Origin: Streptomyces sp. NBC_00569
Lineage (GTDB): Bacteria > Actinomycetota > Actinomycetes > Streptomycetales > Streptomycetaceae
Assembly (NCBI RefSeq): GCF_036345255.1
Contig: NZ_CP107783.1
Location: forward strand, 8,859,001-8,923,000
Length of the DNA stretch: 64,000 bases
Direction: 5' to 3'
Position 1 is the first letter of the stretch; the number at the start of each line of letters is the position of its first letter. The position numbers and the translations under genes are program-made. The notes below the pieces were generated by a model, which was not told the DNA's origin, searched no databases, and saw only the letters and a list, made by a program, of their open reading frames with translations. Below are positions 41,646 to 50,395 of this stretch, one piece after another.

Positions 41646-42643
41646 CCGGGACCGCCGTCGCCCCGCCGACCGCCGCCAAGTCCGCCCTGCCGCGCAGGAC
41701 CCGCCTTGCCGACCCCGCCGTCGGCGTCTGGCTGGCCGCCGGGGCCGTCACCGCGGCCGGCTGGATCGTGGTGGCCGCGCGCGGCGGGGACTTCCTGACC
41801 CTCGCCAACGTCGTCGGCATCCTCCAGAACTGCGTGGCACTCGGGCTCGTCGCCGTCGGACAGACCGCCGTGATCCTCACCGGCTCCCTCGACCTCTCCG
41901 TGGCGTACCTCATCAGCCTCGGCACGCTCGTCGCCGCCACCACGATGGAGGGCGGCAGCGTCGTCACGGCCGTCCTCGCCGTGCTCACGCTCTCCGCGGC
42001 CGTCGGCCTCGCCAACGGCCTCGTCGTCACCGGGCTGAAGGTCAACGCGTTCATCGCGACGCTCGGCACCGCGTTCATCCTGCGCGGCTGGATCGAGGAC
42101 AACTACACGGGCCCCGCCGGCAAGGTCCCCGAGTCCTTCCAGCACCTCGGCTACGACCGGATGGGGCCTGCCCCCGTCTCCCTGTTCCTGCTCGCCGCGG
42201 TCGCCGCCGTCCTGTGGCTCGTCACCCGCCGCACACGCTTCGGCCACCACCTGTACGCGACCGGGGGCGACGAGCACGCGGCCCGACTCTCCGGTGTCCG
42301 CACCCGGCGCACCGTCGTCGCCGCGCACGTCCTGTGCTCGCTGTGCGTGGGAGCCGCCGCGCTCTTCCTCGCCGCGCGGCTCGGCGCGGGCGCCCCCTGG
42401 GCCGGCACGGAGGCCCGCTACGACCTCGAGTCGATCGCCGCCGTCGTCCTCGGCGGCACCGCACTCGCGGGCGGGCGCGGGGGAGTGGCCGGCACGCTCG
42501 GCGGCGTCCTGGTCCTCGCCGTGCTCGACTCCGTCTTCAACCAGCTGGGCGTCGACCCGTTCTTCAAGAACGTCGTGCGCGGCGTCGTCATCATCGCTGC
42601 CGTCGCCCTCTACGCCCGGCGCGGCACAGGGAGGCCCGCATGA
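41642..42643 (+). CDS. CUT2 sugar ABC transporter permease, RbsC-like (first)
   Basis: 333 residues, eight to ten membrane segments, with the BPD_transp_2 landmarks VAVGQTAVILTGSLDLSVAYLISLG and GGTALAGGRGGVAGTLGGVLVLAVLDSVFNQLGV. ATGA overlaps on both sides (41642, 42640). Two different permeases are encoded in this operon, so the membrane channel is probably a heterodimer, which is less common in the RbsC family than one homodimeric permease. Confidence 0.9.
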   Translation: MTGTAVAPPTAAKSALPRRTRLADPAVGVWLAAGAVTAAGWIVVAARGGDFLTLANVVGILQNCVALGLVAVGQTAVILTGSLDLSVAYLISLGTLVAATTMEGGSVVTAVLAVLTLSAAVGLANGLVVTGLKVNAFIATLGTAFILRGWIEDNYTGPAGKVPESFQHLGYDRMGPAPVSLFLLAAVAAVLWLVTRRTRFGHHLYATGGDEHAARLSGVRTRRTVVAAHVLCSLCVGAAALFLAARLGAGAPWAGTEARYDLESIAAVVLGGTALAGGRGGVAGTLGGVLVLAVLDSVFNQLGVDPFFKNVVRGVVIIAAVALYARRGTGRPA

Positions 42644-43650
42644 CCACGGCGAACCCAGTTGTCAGCCCGTACAGGCGAATTGCCCGCTCCCTCGGCGCCG
42701 GCGCCCCTGTCTACGTACTCCTCGCCGTGCTCCTCGTGGCCCTCGCCGCCACCGACCCCGGCTTCTACGAACCCGACCGCTTCCTCGCCTTCGTCAAACG
42801 CGCGGCGCCGCTCGTCATCCTGGCGGCGGGCCAGTACCTGGTCATCGTGTGCGGGGAGTTCGACCTGTCCGTCGGGGCGATCGTCACCGCCGGTGTCGTC
42901 GTCGCGGCGGAACTCTACGGCTCGTACCCGGACGCCTCCTGGACCGTGGTGACGGGCGGGCTGCTGCTCGCCGGGGCGCTGACCGGTCTCGTCAGCGGAC
43001 TGATCACGACGAAGCTGCGCGTGCCGTCGTTCATCACGACGCTCGGCATGATGCTGATCCTCGAAGGTGCCGTCTTCTTCTGGACCGGCGGCTCCCCGCA
43101 CGGCTCGCTCCCGGAGGAGTTCCGCCGGCTCGGCCGCGGCACGACGGGCGGCTGGCTGCCCTGGGCGGTCCTCGCCTGCCTCGTCGCGGGCGCCGCCGCC
43201 GTGTTCCTCATGCGCTCGGACTTCGGCCGCACCCTGATCGCGACCGGCGACAGCGAACGCACCGCCGCCCTCGCGGGCGTCCGCGTCCACCGGGTCCGCG
43301 TCATCGCGTTCGTCCTGTCGGGCGTCGCGGCCGCGCTCGCCGCCGTCCTCGTCGGCGGATTCTCCGGAGTGTCCGCACAGGCGGGCCGCGGCTACGAGTT
43401 CGAGGCCATCACCGCCGTCGTGCTCGGCGGCGTCGCGCTCGGCGGAGGCCGTGGCAGCGTCGTCGCCGCGATGGCCGGTGCCTTCTCGCTCCAGGCCCTG
43501 TTCACGCTGCTCAACCTTCAAGGCGTCTCGGGCGCCCTCGAATCCACGGTCCAAGGCGTCATCGTCATCGCCGCCGTAGGTCTCGGAGCGGCCGACTTCT
43601 CCCGCCTGCGCCGCCGACGTACTCACCCCTCGGGAGGGACCCCCTCATGA
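42640..43650 (+). CDS. CUT2 sugar ABC transporter permease, RbsC-like (second)
   Basis: 336 residues; same family as the preceding gene (LAAGQYLVIVCGEFDLSVGAIVTAG, GGVALGGGRGSVVAAMAGAFSLQALFTLL), with about nine membrane helices. Starts in ATGA with the first permease and ends in ATGA with the binding-protein gene, so the four transporter genes are translationally coupled. Confidence 0.9.
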   Translation: MTTANPVVSPYRRIARSLGAGAPVYVLLAVLLVALAATDPGFYEPDRFLAFVKRAAPLVILAAGQYLVIVCGEFDLSVGAIVTAGVVVAAELYGSYPDASWTVVTGGLLLAGALTGLVSGLITTKLRVPSFITTLGMMLILEGAVFFWTGGSPHGSLPEEFRRLGRGTTGGWLPWAVLACLVAGAAAVFLMRSDFGRTLIATGDSERTAALAGVRVHRVRVIAFVLSGVAAALAAVLVGGFSGVSAQAGRGYEFEAITAVVLGGVALGGGRGSVVAAMAGAFSLQALFTLLNLQGVSGALESTVQGVIVIAAVGLGAADFSRLRRRRTHPSGGTPS

Positions 43651-44852
43651 CCCGCAGACGTCCACTCGCCGTCGCCACCGCCCTGGCGGCCGCCGCGCTG
43701 CTCACCTCGTGCTCCAGCGACATGCCGGCCGACTCCGCCACGGGCACGGCGTCAAAGAGCGCCGCGAAAGGCGCCGACAAGCCGTCGAAGTTCTTCCAAC
43801 AGGCTGAGTACGAACGCCAGTTGGCGCTCGCCAAGGCCACGCCAGAGGGGCCCGCCGACAAGCCCTGGGAGCAGATGCTCGAACCCGAGATGACCGACAC
43901 GGCCCAGTACAGGAAGAAGGGCTCCGGCGGCACCCACCTCTGCTTCTCCAACGCCGGCGTCTTCAACCCGTGGCGCCAGGTGGGCCTCAAGAACATGAAG
44001 GCCGAGGTGAAACTCCACAAGGAGATCACCGACTTCACCGTCCTCGACGCCCAGGGCAAGGACGACAAGCAGATCTCCGACATCCAGGAACTGGCCGGGA
44101 ACAAGAGCTGCGACGCCCTGATCGTGTCCCCGAACACCACCGCCACCCTCACCCCGGCCGTGAAGGAGGCCTGCGGCAAGCTGCCCGTCATCGTCTTCGA
44201 CCGGGGCGTCGAGACGGACTGCGCCGTCACCTTCGTCAACCCCATCGGTGGCTACGGCTACGGGGCCGTCGCCGCGGACTTCCTCGTCGACAAGGTCAAG
44301 CCCAAGGGCAAGATCCTCGCCCTGCGCATCTCACCCGGCGTCGATGTCCTCGAGACCCGGTGGTCCGCCGCGAAGCTCGCCTTCGACAAGAGTCGACTCG
44401 ACGTGGTCGACGTCAAGTTCACTGACGGCGATCCCGCAAAGACGAAGTCGATCGTGGCGGACGCGATCTCCCGGCACGGCTCGGTCGACGGCGTCTGGAT
44501 GGACTCGGGCGCCACGTCCGTGGCCGCCGTCGAGGCGTTCGAGGACGCCGGTGTGGACGTCCCGCCCATCACCGGCGAGGACCAGCAGGACTTCCTCCAG
44601 GCCTGGAAGGACAAGAAGCTGACCGCGATCGCGCCCACGTACCCCACCTTCCAGTGGCGTACGCCGGTCATCGCCGCCCTGCGCGTGCTCGACGGCAAGC
44701 AGGTCCCCAAGGAGTGGAAGCTGCCGCAGCCCACCGTCACCCAGGACAACCTCGACGAGTACCTCCAGGAGGGCATGCCGCCGCTGCACTACGCCATGTG
44801 CGGCTGCCAGGACCTGCCCGGCTACCCGAAGGACTGGGGAGGCAAGAAGTGA
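43647..44852 (+). CDS. CUT2 sugar-binding lipoprotein, RbsB-like
   Basis: 401 residues from the ATG at 43647. Lipoprotein signal with lipobox LLTSC (Cys 22), then a Ser/Ala/Lys linker. Peripla_BP_4 fold: CFSNAGVFNPWRQ, QELAGNKSCDALIVSPNTTA, NPIGGYGYGAVAADFLV, WMDSGATSVAAVEAFEDAGV, PPITGEDQQDFLQAW. Longer than RbsB by a N-terminal insertion of about 70 residues (QQAEYERQLALAKATPEGPADKPWEQ). Captures the sugar of this cluster outside the membrane. Its stop overlaps the epimerase start in GTGA. Confidence 0.9.
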   Translation: MTRRRPLAVATALAAAALLTSCSSDMPADSATGTASKSAAKGADKPSKFFQQAEYERQLALAKATPEGPADKPWEQMLEPEMTDTAQYRKKGSGGTHLCFSNAGVFNPWRQVGLKNMKAEVKLHKEITDFTVLDAQGKDDKQISDIQELAGNKSCDALIVSPNTTATLTPAVKEACGKLPVIVFDRGVETDCAVTFVNPIGGYGYGAVAADFLVDKVKPKGKILALRISPGVDVLETRWSAAKLAFDKSRLDVVDVKFTDGDPAKTKSIVADAISRHGSVDGVWMDSGATSVAAVEAFEDAGVDVPPITGEDQQDFLQAWKDKKLTAIAPTYPTFQWRTPVIAALRVLDGKQVPKEWKLPQPTVTQDNLDEYLQEGMPPLHYAMCGCQDLPGYPKDWGGKK

Positions 44853-45724
44853 CCGCGCCCGCCTGGGAGTTGGGTGCCAACCCCTGGATCTGGCACTCGC
44901 CGGTCACCGGACGCGCCCTCGCCGGCACGCTGCCCCGCCTCGCCGCCTGGGGGTTCGACTGCGTGGAACTCCCCCTGGAGAGCGCGGGCGACTGGGACCC
45001 GGACGATGCGGCGAAGCTCCTGGACGCGACCGGTCTCGCCCCTGCAGCCGTGATCGCCGTCATGCCGCACGGCCGCGACCTGGTCGACGCGGACGCCGCC
45101 ACGGTGCGCACCACCCAGGACTATGTACGCCACTGCGTGGACACCGCCCACGCGATCGGGGCGCCGGTGGTCGCAGGCCCCCTGTACGCGTCCGTGGGCC
45201 GGACCTGGCGGATGGACAGTGCCGCGCGCGAGGCCGCGTACGACGAGCTGCGCACGCACCTCGCCCCCCTCGTCGAGCACGCCCGCACGGCCGGGGTGCG
45301 ACTCGCGGTGGAGCCCCTCAACCGCTACGAGACCAGCCTGCTCAACACCGTCGCCCAGAGTCTTGACGCCCTCGAAGGGCTGTCGCACGACGGGATCGGC
45401 CTCGCGCTCGACACCTACCACCAGAACATCGAGGAACGCTCGCTCCCCGCCGCCGTCCGCGCGGCCGGGGACCGTGTCGCGCACGTCCAGGTCTGCGCGA
45501 ACGACCGTGGCACGCCCGGGGCCGACCATCTCGACTGGACCGGCTTCCTGGACGCGCTGCGCGAGACGGGCTACCGAGGCCCCCTGTGCATCGAGTCGTT
45601 CACCGCGCACAACGACGCGATCGCCGTCGCCGCCTCCGTGTGGCGCCCGCTCGCCGACAGCCAGGACGCCCTGGCCGCGGACGGCCTGCGCTTTCTGCGC
45701 GCCGCGACCGGCCGAACCCTCTGA
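44849..45724 (+). CDS. sugar phosphate isomerase/epimerase (D-tagatose/D-psicose 3-epimerase-like)
   Basis: 291 residues from the GTG at 44849 (GGGGAGG about eight bases upstream). Xylose-isomerase-like TIM barrel with metal ligands in LAVEPLNRYET (Glu), GLALDTYHQNIEE (Asp, His), HVQVCANDRG (His) and CIESFT (Glu), the DTE/psicose-3-epimerase set. Acts in the cytoplasm on the imported sugar or its keto form. Last gene of the coupled importer operon; 60 bases separate it from the ThuA gene. Confidence 0.87.
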   Translation: MTAPAWELGANPWIWHSPVTGRALAGTLPRLAAWGFDCVELPLESAGDWDPDDAAKLLDATGLAPAAVIAVMPHGRDLVDADAATVRTTQDYVRHCVDTAHAIGAPVVAGPLYASVGRTWRMDSAAREAAYDELRTHLAPLVEHARTAGVRLAVEPLNRYETSLLNTVAQSLDALEGLSHDGIGLALDTYHQNIEERSLPAAVRAAGDRVAHVQVCANDRGTPGADHLDWTGFLDALRETGYRGPLCIESFTAHNDAIAVAASVWRPLADSQDALAADGLRFLRAATGRTL

Positions 45725-45784
45725 ACCCTCCGAATTCCGGCACCCCGCACGTCCGTCCACTGTCTCCACGGAAAGGACCACCTC

Positions 45785-48700
45785 ATGGGATGTCATGCTC
45801 GTGACATCAGAGGCATGCGAAGAGCTGCCCTCGCGTTACTGACCGCACTGCTGCTCGCCGTAGGCTTCCTCCCCACCGGCGCCACGGCAGCGGGTAAGGC
45901 CCCCGCCTTCCGCGCACTGCTCTTCACCAAGGCCGTCGGCTACGTCCACGGCTCCATCCCGGACGGCATCAAGATGGTCGAGGAGCAGGCCGCGGCGAAC
46001 AACTTCGAGGTCGTCCAGACCGACGACTCGACCGTCTTCGACGACGCGAAGCTCGAGGACTTCGACGTCATCATCATGCTGCAGAACTCCGGCATGGTCT
46101 GGGACACCGACGGCCAGCGCGAGGCCCTGCAGAAATACGTGCGCGGCGGCAAGGGCGTCGTCGCCATCCACAACACCCTCGACATGGGCGTCGAGGAACA
46201 GTTCCCCTGGTGGGACGAGACCATCAACGGCGGCGCCCACATGCCCGCCCACTCACCCGGCGTGCTCCAGGGCACGGCCAAGGTCGCCGACCGCGTGCAC
46301 CCCTCCACCAAGGGGCTTCCGGAGCGCTGGGAGCGCCCCGAGGAGTGGTACAACTTCGACAAGAACCCCCGCGGCGACGTGCACGTCCTCGTCACCGCCG
46401 ACGAGACCACGTACAACCCGGGCGGTTCCGCGATGGGCGCCGACCACCCCATCTCCTGGTGCCGCAACGCCGAGGGCGGCAAGGTCTGGGCGACCGCCAT
46501 GGGCCACGACACCGCCTCCTACAGCGAACCCGCCTTCCGCGCCCATGTGCTCGGCGGCATCCAGTGGGCCGCCGGCGACAAGCCCGGCGACTGCGGCGGC
46601 ACCGTCTGGTCCGGCTACGAGAAGACCGCACTCGACGACAACACCGCCGACCCGATGGAGCTCGACGTCGCCAAGGACGGCAAGGTCTTCTACATCCAGC
46701 GCAGCGGCGAGGTGAAGGTCTACGACCCCGCCACCCACGCCACCGCGACCGCGGCCAAGCTCGACGTCTACACCGGCGGCGAGGACGGCCTCGTCGGCAT
46801 GGAGCTCGACCCGTCGTTCAAGAGCAACCACTGGATCTATCTGTACTACGCGCCGAAGGACGCCAAGGAAGACGTCAACCGGCTCTCCCGCTTCACCGTG
46901 AAGTCGGACAACACCCTCGACCCGGCGAGCGAGAAGAAGCTCCTCGACGTCCCCGCGTACCGCGACCGCAACTTCCCCGAGCCCGGACACACCGGCGGCG
47001 CCGTCGAGTTCGGCCCGAACCGCACCCTCTACCTCAGCGTCGGCGACGACACCCCGCCCAACCTCGACCCCGACTGGCAGGGCTACGCGCCGATCGACTG
47101 GCGCCCCGGCAAGCAGATGCTCGACGCCGCCCGCACCGCCGGCAACACCAACGACCTGCGCGGCAAGATCCTGCGCATCAAGCCCACCGACGCGGGCGGC
47201 TACACCATCCCCAAGGACAACCTCTTCGCGAAGGGCACCGCGAAGACCCGGCCCGAGATCTACGCGATGGGCTTCCGCAACCCGTTCCGCTTCAACGTCG
47301 ACCCCAAGAACGGCGCCCTCCACGTCTCCGACTACGGCCCCGACCGCGGCGGCCCGACGACCGACCGCGGCCCCGAGGGCCTCGTCGAGTACAACGTCAT
47401 CAAGAAGCCCGGCAACTACGGCTGGCCCTTCTGCCACGGCAACAACCAGCCGTACGCCCCCTACAACCCGGACACCAAGGAGGTCGGCGCCAAGTTCGAC
47501 TGCGACAAGCCCGTCAACCCCTCGCCGAACAACACGGGCCTCAAGGACCTGCCGCCCGTGCAGCAGCCGGTGATCTGGTACGGCTACGGCAAGTCCAAGG
47601 AGTTCCCGGAGATGGGCGAGGGCGGCTCCGCGCCCATGAGCGGGCCCGTCTACCACTACGACGCGAAGAACCCCTCGAAGACCAAGTTCCCCGCCTACTT
47701 CGAGGGCGCGAGCTTCTTCTACGAGTGGGCCCGCGACCAGGTCAAGGAGATCCGCTTCGACCAGGACGGCAAGCTTCTCAAGATCAACGACTTCCTGAAG
47801 ACCGCGAAGTTCGCCAAGCCGATGGACATGACCTTCGGCCCCGACGGCTCGCTCTACGTCCTCGAATGGGGCAGCCAGTTCGGCGGCGGCAACAACGACT
47901 CCGGGCTCTACCGGATCGACTACGCGCAAGGTCAGCGCGTACCGATCGCCGAGGCGAAGGCCTCCGTCACCAACGGCCCCACCCCGCTCGAGGTCTCCTT
48001 CTCCAGCGAGGGAAGCAAAGACCCCGACGGCGACCCGCTCACCTACGCCTGGGACTTCGACGGCGACGGCACCTACGACTCCACCGAGGCGAGCCCGAGC
48101 CACACCTACACGGCGAAGGGTGACTTCAACGCCCAGCTGAAGGTCACCGACTCCACCGGCAAGTCCGGCTACGCCAACGTCCCCGTCACCGCGGGCAACA
48201 CCGCGCCCAAGGTGAAGATCGAGTTCCCCGTCGACGGCAAGCTCATCGACTTCGGCGACAAGATCCCGTACAAGGTGACCGTCACCGACCCCGAGGACGG
48301 CACGGTCGACTGCTCCAAGGTCACCGTCAACCCGGCCCTCGGCCACGACGACCACGAGCACCCCACCACCGACATCCCCGGCTGCGAAGGCACCGTGGAC
48401 ACCGGTGACCTGGGCGGCCACCCCGAGGGCGCCGACCTCACCTACGTACTCAACGCCAAGTACACCGACCAGGGAGGCGACGGCGTCAGCGCCCTGACCG
48501 GCTACGGGCGGTCCGTGCTCCAGCCCAGGCACAAGCAGGCGGAGTACTACGACGGCCAGTCCGGTACGCGCGTCGTCGCACAGGAAGGTGCCGAGAACGG
48601 CAAGCGCATCGGCGACGTCAGCGACGGCGACTGGGTCGCGTTCGACCCGATGAGCGTCGAGGGCATCGGACAGGTGAGCTACAAACTGTCGTCACCGTAC

Positions 48701-48913
48701 GGAGTCGGCTCCATCGAGCTGCGCGCGGACGCCCCCGACGGCAAGCTCCTGGCCACCACACCCGTCCCGAACACCGGCGACTGGGACACCTACCAGGCCA
48801 CACCCGCCGTCCCGGTCGACGCGCTGACCGGCACGCACAAGCTGTACCTCGTGTTCAAGTCCCCGCAGGACAACTCGTTCGACGTGGACGCCGTGCAGTT
48901 CAGCAACCCGTAA
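45785..48913 (+). CDS. secreted ThuA - sorbosone/glucose dehydrogenase - PKD - CBM6-like multidomain protein
   Basis: 1042 residues. A signal peptide (11-36) gives export; leucine codon 18 (45836-45838) is TTA, so production should depend on bldA. Domains in order: ThuA (about 40-265; VVAIHNTLDMG, WRNAEGGKVWATAMGHD-like end), soluble PQQ-type glucose/sorbosone dehydrogenase beta-propeller (about 285-715; GGEDGLVGMELDPSF, GHTGGAVEFGPN, DLRGKILRIKP, AMGFRNPFRFNVDP), PKD (about 725-800; TYAWDFDGDGTYDSTEASPSHTYT), and a C-terminal CBM6-like sandwich (about 905-1042). ThuA proteins act in trehalose or keto-sugar pathways. With the neighbouring importer and epimerase it probably oxidises a sugar or glycan outside the cell before uptake. 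GGAAAGGA lies eight bases before the ATG; a terminator follows. Confidence 0.88.
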   Translation: MGCHARDIRGMRRAALALLTALLLAVGFLPTGATAAGKAPAFRALLFTKAVGYVHGSIPDGIKMVEEQAAANNFEVVQTDDSTVFDDAKLEDFDVIIMLQNSGMVWDTDGQREALQKYVRGGKGVVAIHNTLDMGVEEQFPWWDETINGGAHMPAHSPGVLQGTAKVADRVHPSTKGLPERWERPEEWYNFDKNPRGDVHVLVTADETTYNPGGSAMGADHPISWCRNAEGGKVWATAMGHDTASYSEPAFRAHVLGGIQWAAGDKPGDCGGTVWSGYEKTALDDNTADPMELDVAKDGKVFYIQRSGEVKVYDPATHATATAAKLDVYTGGEDGLVGMELDPSFKSNHWIYLYYAPKDAKEDVNRLSRFTVKSDNTLDPASEKKLLDVPAYRDRNFPEPGHTGGAVEFGPNRTLYLSVGDDTPPNLDPDWQGYAPIDWRPGKQMLDAARTAGNTNDLRGKILRIKPTDAGGYTIPKDNLFAKGTAKTRPEIYAMGFRNPFRFNVDPKNGALHVSDYGPDRGGPTTDRGPEGLVEYNVIKKPGNYGWPFCHGNNQPYAPYNPDTKEVGAKFDCDKPVNPSPNNTGLKDLPPVQQPVIWYGYGKSKEFPEMGEGGSAPMSGPVYHYDAKNPSKTKFPAYFEGASFFYEWARDQVKEIRFDQDGKLLKINDFLKTAKFAKPMDMTFGPDGSLYVLEWGSQFGGGNNDSGLYRIDYAQGQRVPIAEAKASVTNGPTPLEVSFSSEGSKDPDGDPLTYAWDFDGDGTYDSTEASPSHTYTAKGDFNAQLKVTDSTGKSGYANVPVTAGNTAPKVKIEFPVDGKLIDFGDKIPYKVTVTDPEDGTVDCSKVTVNPALGHDDHEHPTTDIPGCEGTVDTGDLGGHPEGADLTYVLNAKYTDQGGDGVSALTGYGRSVLQPRHKQAEYYDGQSGTRVVAQEGAENGKRIGDVSDGDWVAFDPMSVEGIGQVSYKLSSPYGVGSIELRADAPDGKLLATTPVPNTGDWDTYQATPAVPVDALTGTHKLYLVFKSPQDNSFDVDAVQFSNP

Positions 48914-48936
48914 CCCTCCGGAGGTGAGGCACAGGA

Positions 48937-48976
48937 GAATCCGCGGTGCGCCGCTGTCCTGGCGCACCGCGGATTC
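48937..48976. terminator. terminator after the ThuA-dehydrogenase gene
   Basis: GAATCCGCGGTGCGCC, 8-base loop, GGCGCACCGCGGATTC: perfect 16-bp stem between convergent genes. Confidence 0.88.
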
Positions 48977-48984
48977 CCGTCCCC

Positions 48985-50163
48985 TCAGCGAGTGCCGACC
49001 GCCGCACGCACGGCCCGGCGGGCCAGCTGGCAGTCGTCGTGCAGCCGCCTCAGCAGCAGCCGCTGTTCCTCGCCGGACGGCGCAGCACCGTGCGGGGCCG
49101 TGCCCGATGCCGCAGGGGTCGCGTCGTGCATCGAACGCTGCACGGCCGTCTCGTACGTCCGGATCTCCCGCGTCAGCACGAGCATCAGGTTCACCAGGAA
49201 CGCGTCCCGCGCCGCGGGTCCGCCGGACTGCGCGAGCTGGCTGATCTGGCGCCGCGCCACCGGTGCGTCACCGAGCACCGACCACAGGGTCGCCAGGTCG
49301 TACCCCGGCAGATACCAGCCCGCGTGCTCCCAGTCCACGAGCACGGGGCCCGCGGGGGACAGCAGGACGTTCGAGAGCAGCGCGTCTCCGTGACAGAACT
49401 GGCCCATGCCCTGGCGGCCCGACGAGTGAGCGATGCCGTGCAGCAGCTTCTGCAGATCGCCCATGTCCCGGTCGGTGAGCAGACCGAGGTCGTGGTAGCG
49501 GGAGATCCGGTCCGCGTAGTCGAGCGGCGCGTTGAACGTGCCGGCCGGCGGACGCCAGAGGTTGAGCCGGCAGATCGCGCTGAGCGCGGCCCGCACGTCC
49601 GCCCGGGGCGGTGCCTCGGCCGGGTGCCGCTGCAGGGCGGCGATCCGGCCGGGCATCCGCTCGATCACCAGCGTGCAGTTGTCGGGGTCCGCGGCGATGA
49701 GCCGCGGCACCCGGACCGGTGGCCGGTGCCGGACGAACGAGCGGTATGCCGCTATCTCATGGCGGATCCGCTCGGTCCAGATGGGCGAGTGGTCCACTAA
49801 GCACTTGGCGACGGCGGTGCTGCGCCCTGTGGTGCCGACGAGCAGCACGGACCGTCCACTGCGGCGCAGTACCTGCACCGGATTGAACTCCGGGCAGATC
49901 CGGTGCACCGAGGCGATCGCCGTGCGCAGCTGCGCGCCCTGGGGGCCGGACAAGTCGAGTCTCCCGCTGAGCGGTTGGGTGCCGAGCCCCGGGAGGCGCC
50001 TGGTCCGACCGGAGCCGAGCGCTGCGGTCGCAGGTCGCGCGGGGTCGAGGTAGGGGCCGCCGCCCGCCGGTGGGGCCTCCCCGGCGCGGCCGTTGCCGCG
50101 AGCCGGGGGCCGGGCGTAGAACGGCCGGGGCGGGGCGGACACGGAGGACGATGCTGCGTACAT
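48985..50163 (-). CDS. aminoglycoside-phosphotransferase-fold (APH/choline kinase) protein
   Basis: 392 residues from the ATG at 50163. Residues 1-95 are a low-complexity Pro/Ala/Arg tail; the kinase fold follows with AVAKCLVD (ATP Lys), [16 protein letters not shown] (hinge), [36 protein letters not shown] (catalytic Asp, Asn and metal Asp). Catalytic residues are complete. Streptomyces hold many such kinases of unknown small-molecule substrate; only some are antibiotic-resistance enzymes. Codon 122 (49798-49800) is TTA. Divergent from an NsdA-like developmental regulator, which fits a role tied to differentiation. Confidence 0.82.
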   Translation of the reverse strand: MYAASSSVSAPPRPFYARPPARGNGRAGEAPPAGGGPYLDPARPATAALGSGRTRRLPGLGTQPLSGRLDLSGPQGAQLRTAIASVHRICPEFNPVQVLRRSGRSVLLVGTTGRSTAVAKCLVDHSPIWTERIRHEIAAYRSFVRHRPPVRVPRLIAADPDNCTLVIERMPGRIAALQRHPAEAPPRADVRAALSAICRLNLWRPPAGTFNAPLDYADRISRYHDLGLLTDRDMGDLQKLLHGIAHSSGRQGMGQFCHGDALLSNVLLSPAGPVLVDWEHAGWYLPGYDLATLWSVLGDAPVARRQISQLAQSGGPAARDAFLVNLMLVLTREIRTYETAVQRSMHDATPAASGTAPHGAAPSGEEQRLLLRRLHDDCQLARRAVRAAVGTR

Positions 50164-50349
50164 GGGCGAACAGATCCCTTCGTGTGCCTGCGAGTTGCCT
50201 GCGCCACCCGCCCCGGGAACCGTGGTGCACCCTGGGGAGTGAGCCGCGGCAACCGGGTCGGGGTGGCGCATTCCTACCTGACACCCGGTGCCCACTGGCA
50301 CACCATCTGGCGCACCCTGGCGAACCCTGGCGAATAGTCGCTCAGCAAC

Positions 50350-50368
50350 TGACAGAGGGTTACTGTCA
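50350..50368. promoter_or_regulatory. palindrome in the APH/NsdA-like divergent promoter region
   Basis: TGACAG-AGGGTTA-CTGTCA, 28 bases before the NsdA-like start; TACTGT (50361-50366) inside it can be the -10. A likely operator. The same gap also repeats CCTGGCGAA twice (about 50317-50335). Confidence 0.4.
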
Positions 50369-50395
50369 ACTCAGCCGAGAACCTGGGGGCTTGAC

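Noticed and set aside
46253..48532. Very long open frame antisense to the ThuA-dehydrogenase gene
   Set aside because: Val/Gly/Asp/Ala-rich translation typical of the reverse of GC-biased codons; no domains, no ribosome site.
48985..50163. Antibiotic-resistance aminoglycoside kinase
   Set aside because: Fold and catalytic residues fit the wide APH family only; the long Pro-rich tail and lack of a resistance context do not support a specific resistance role.
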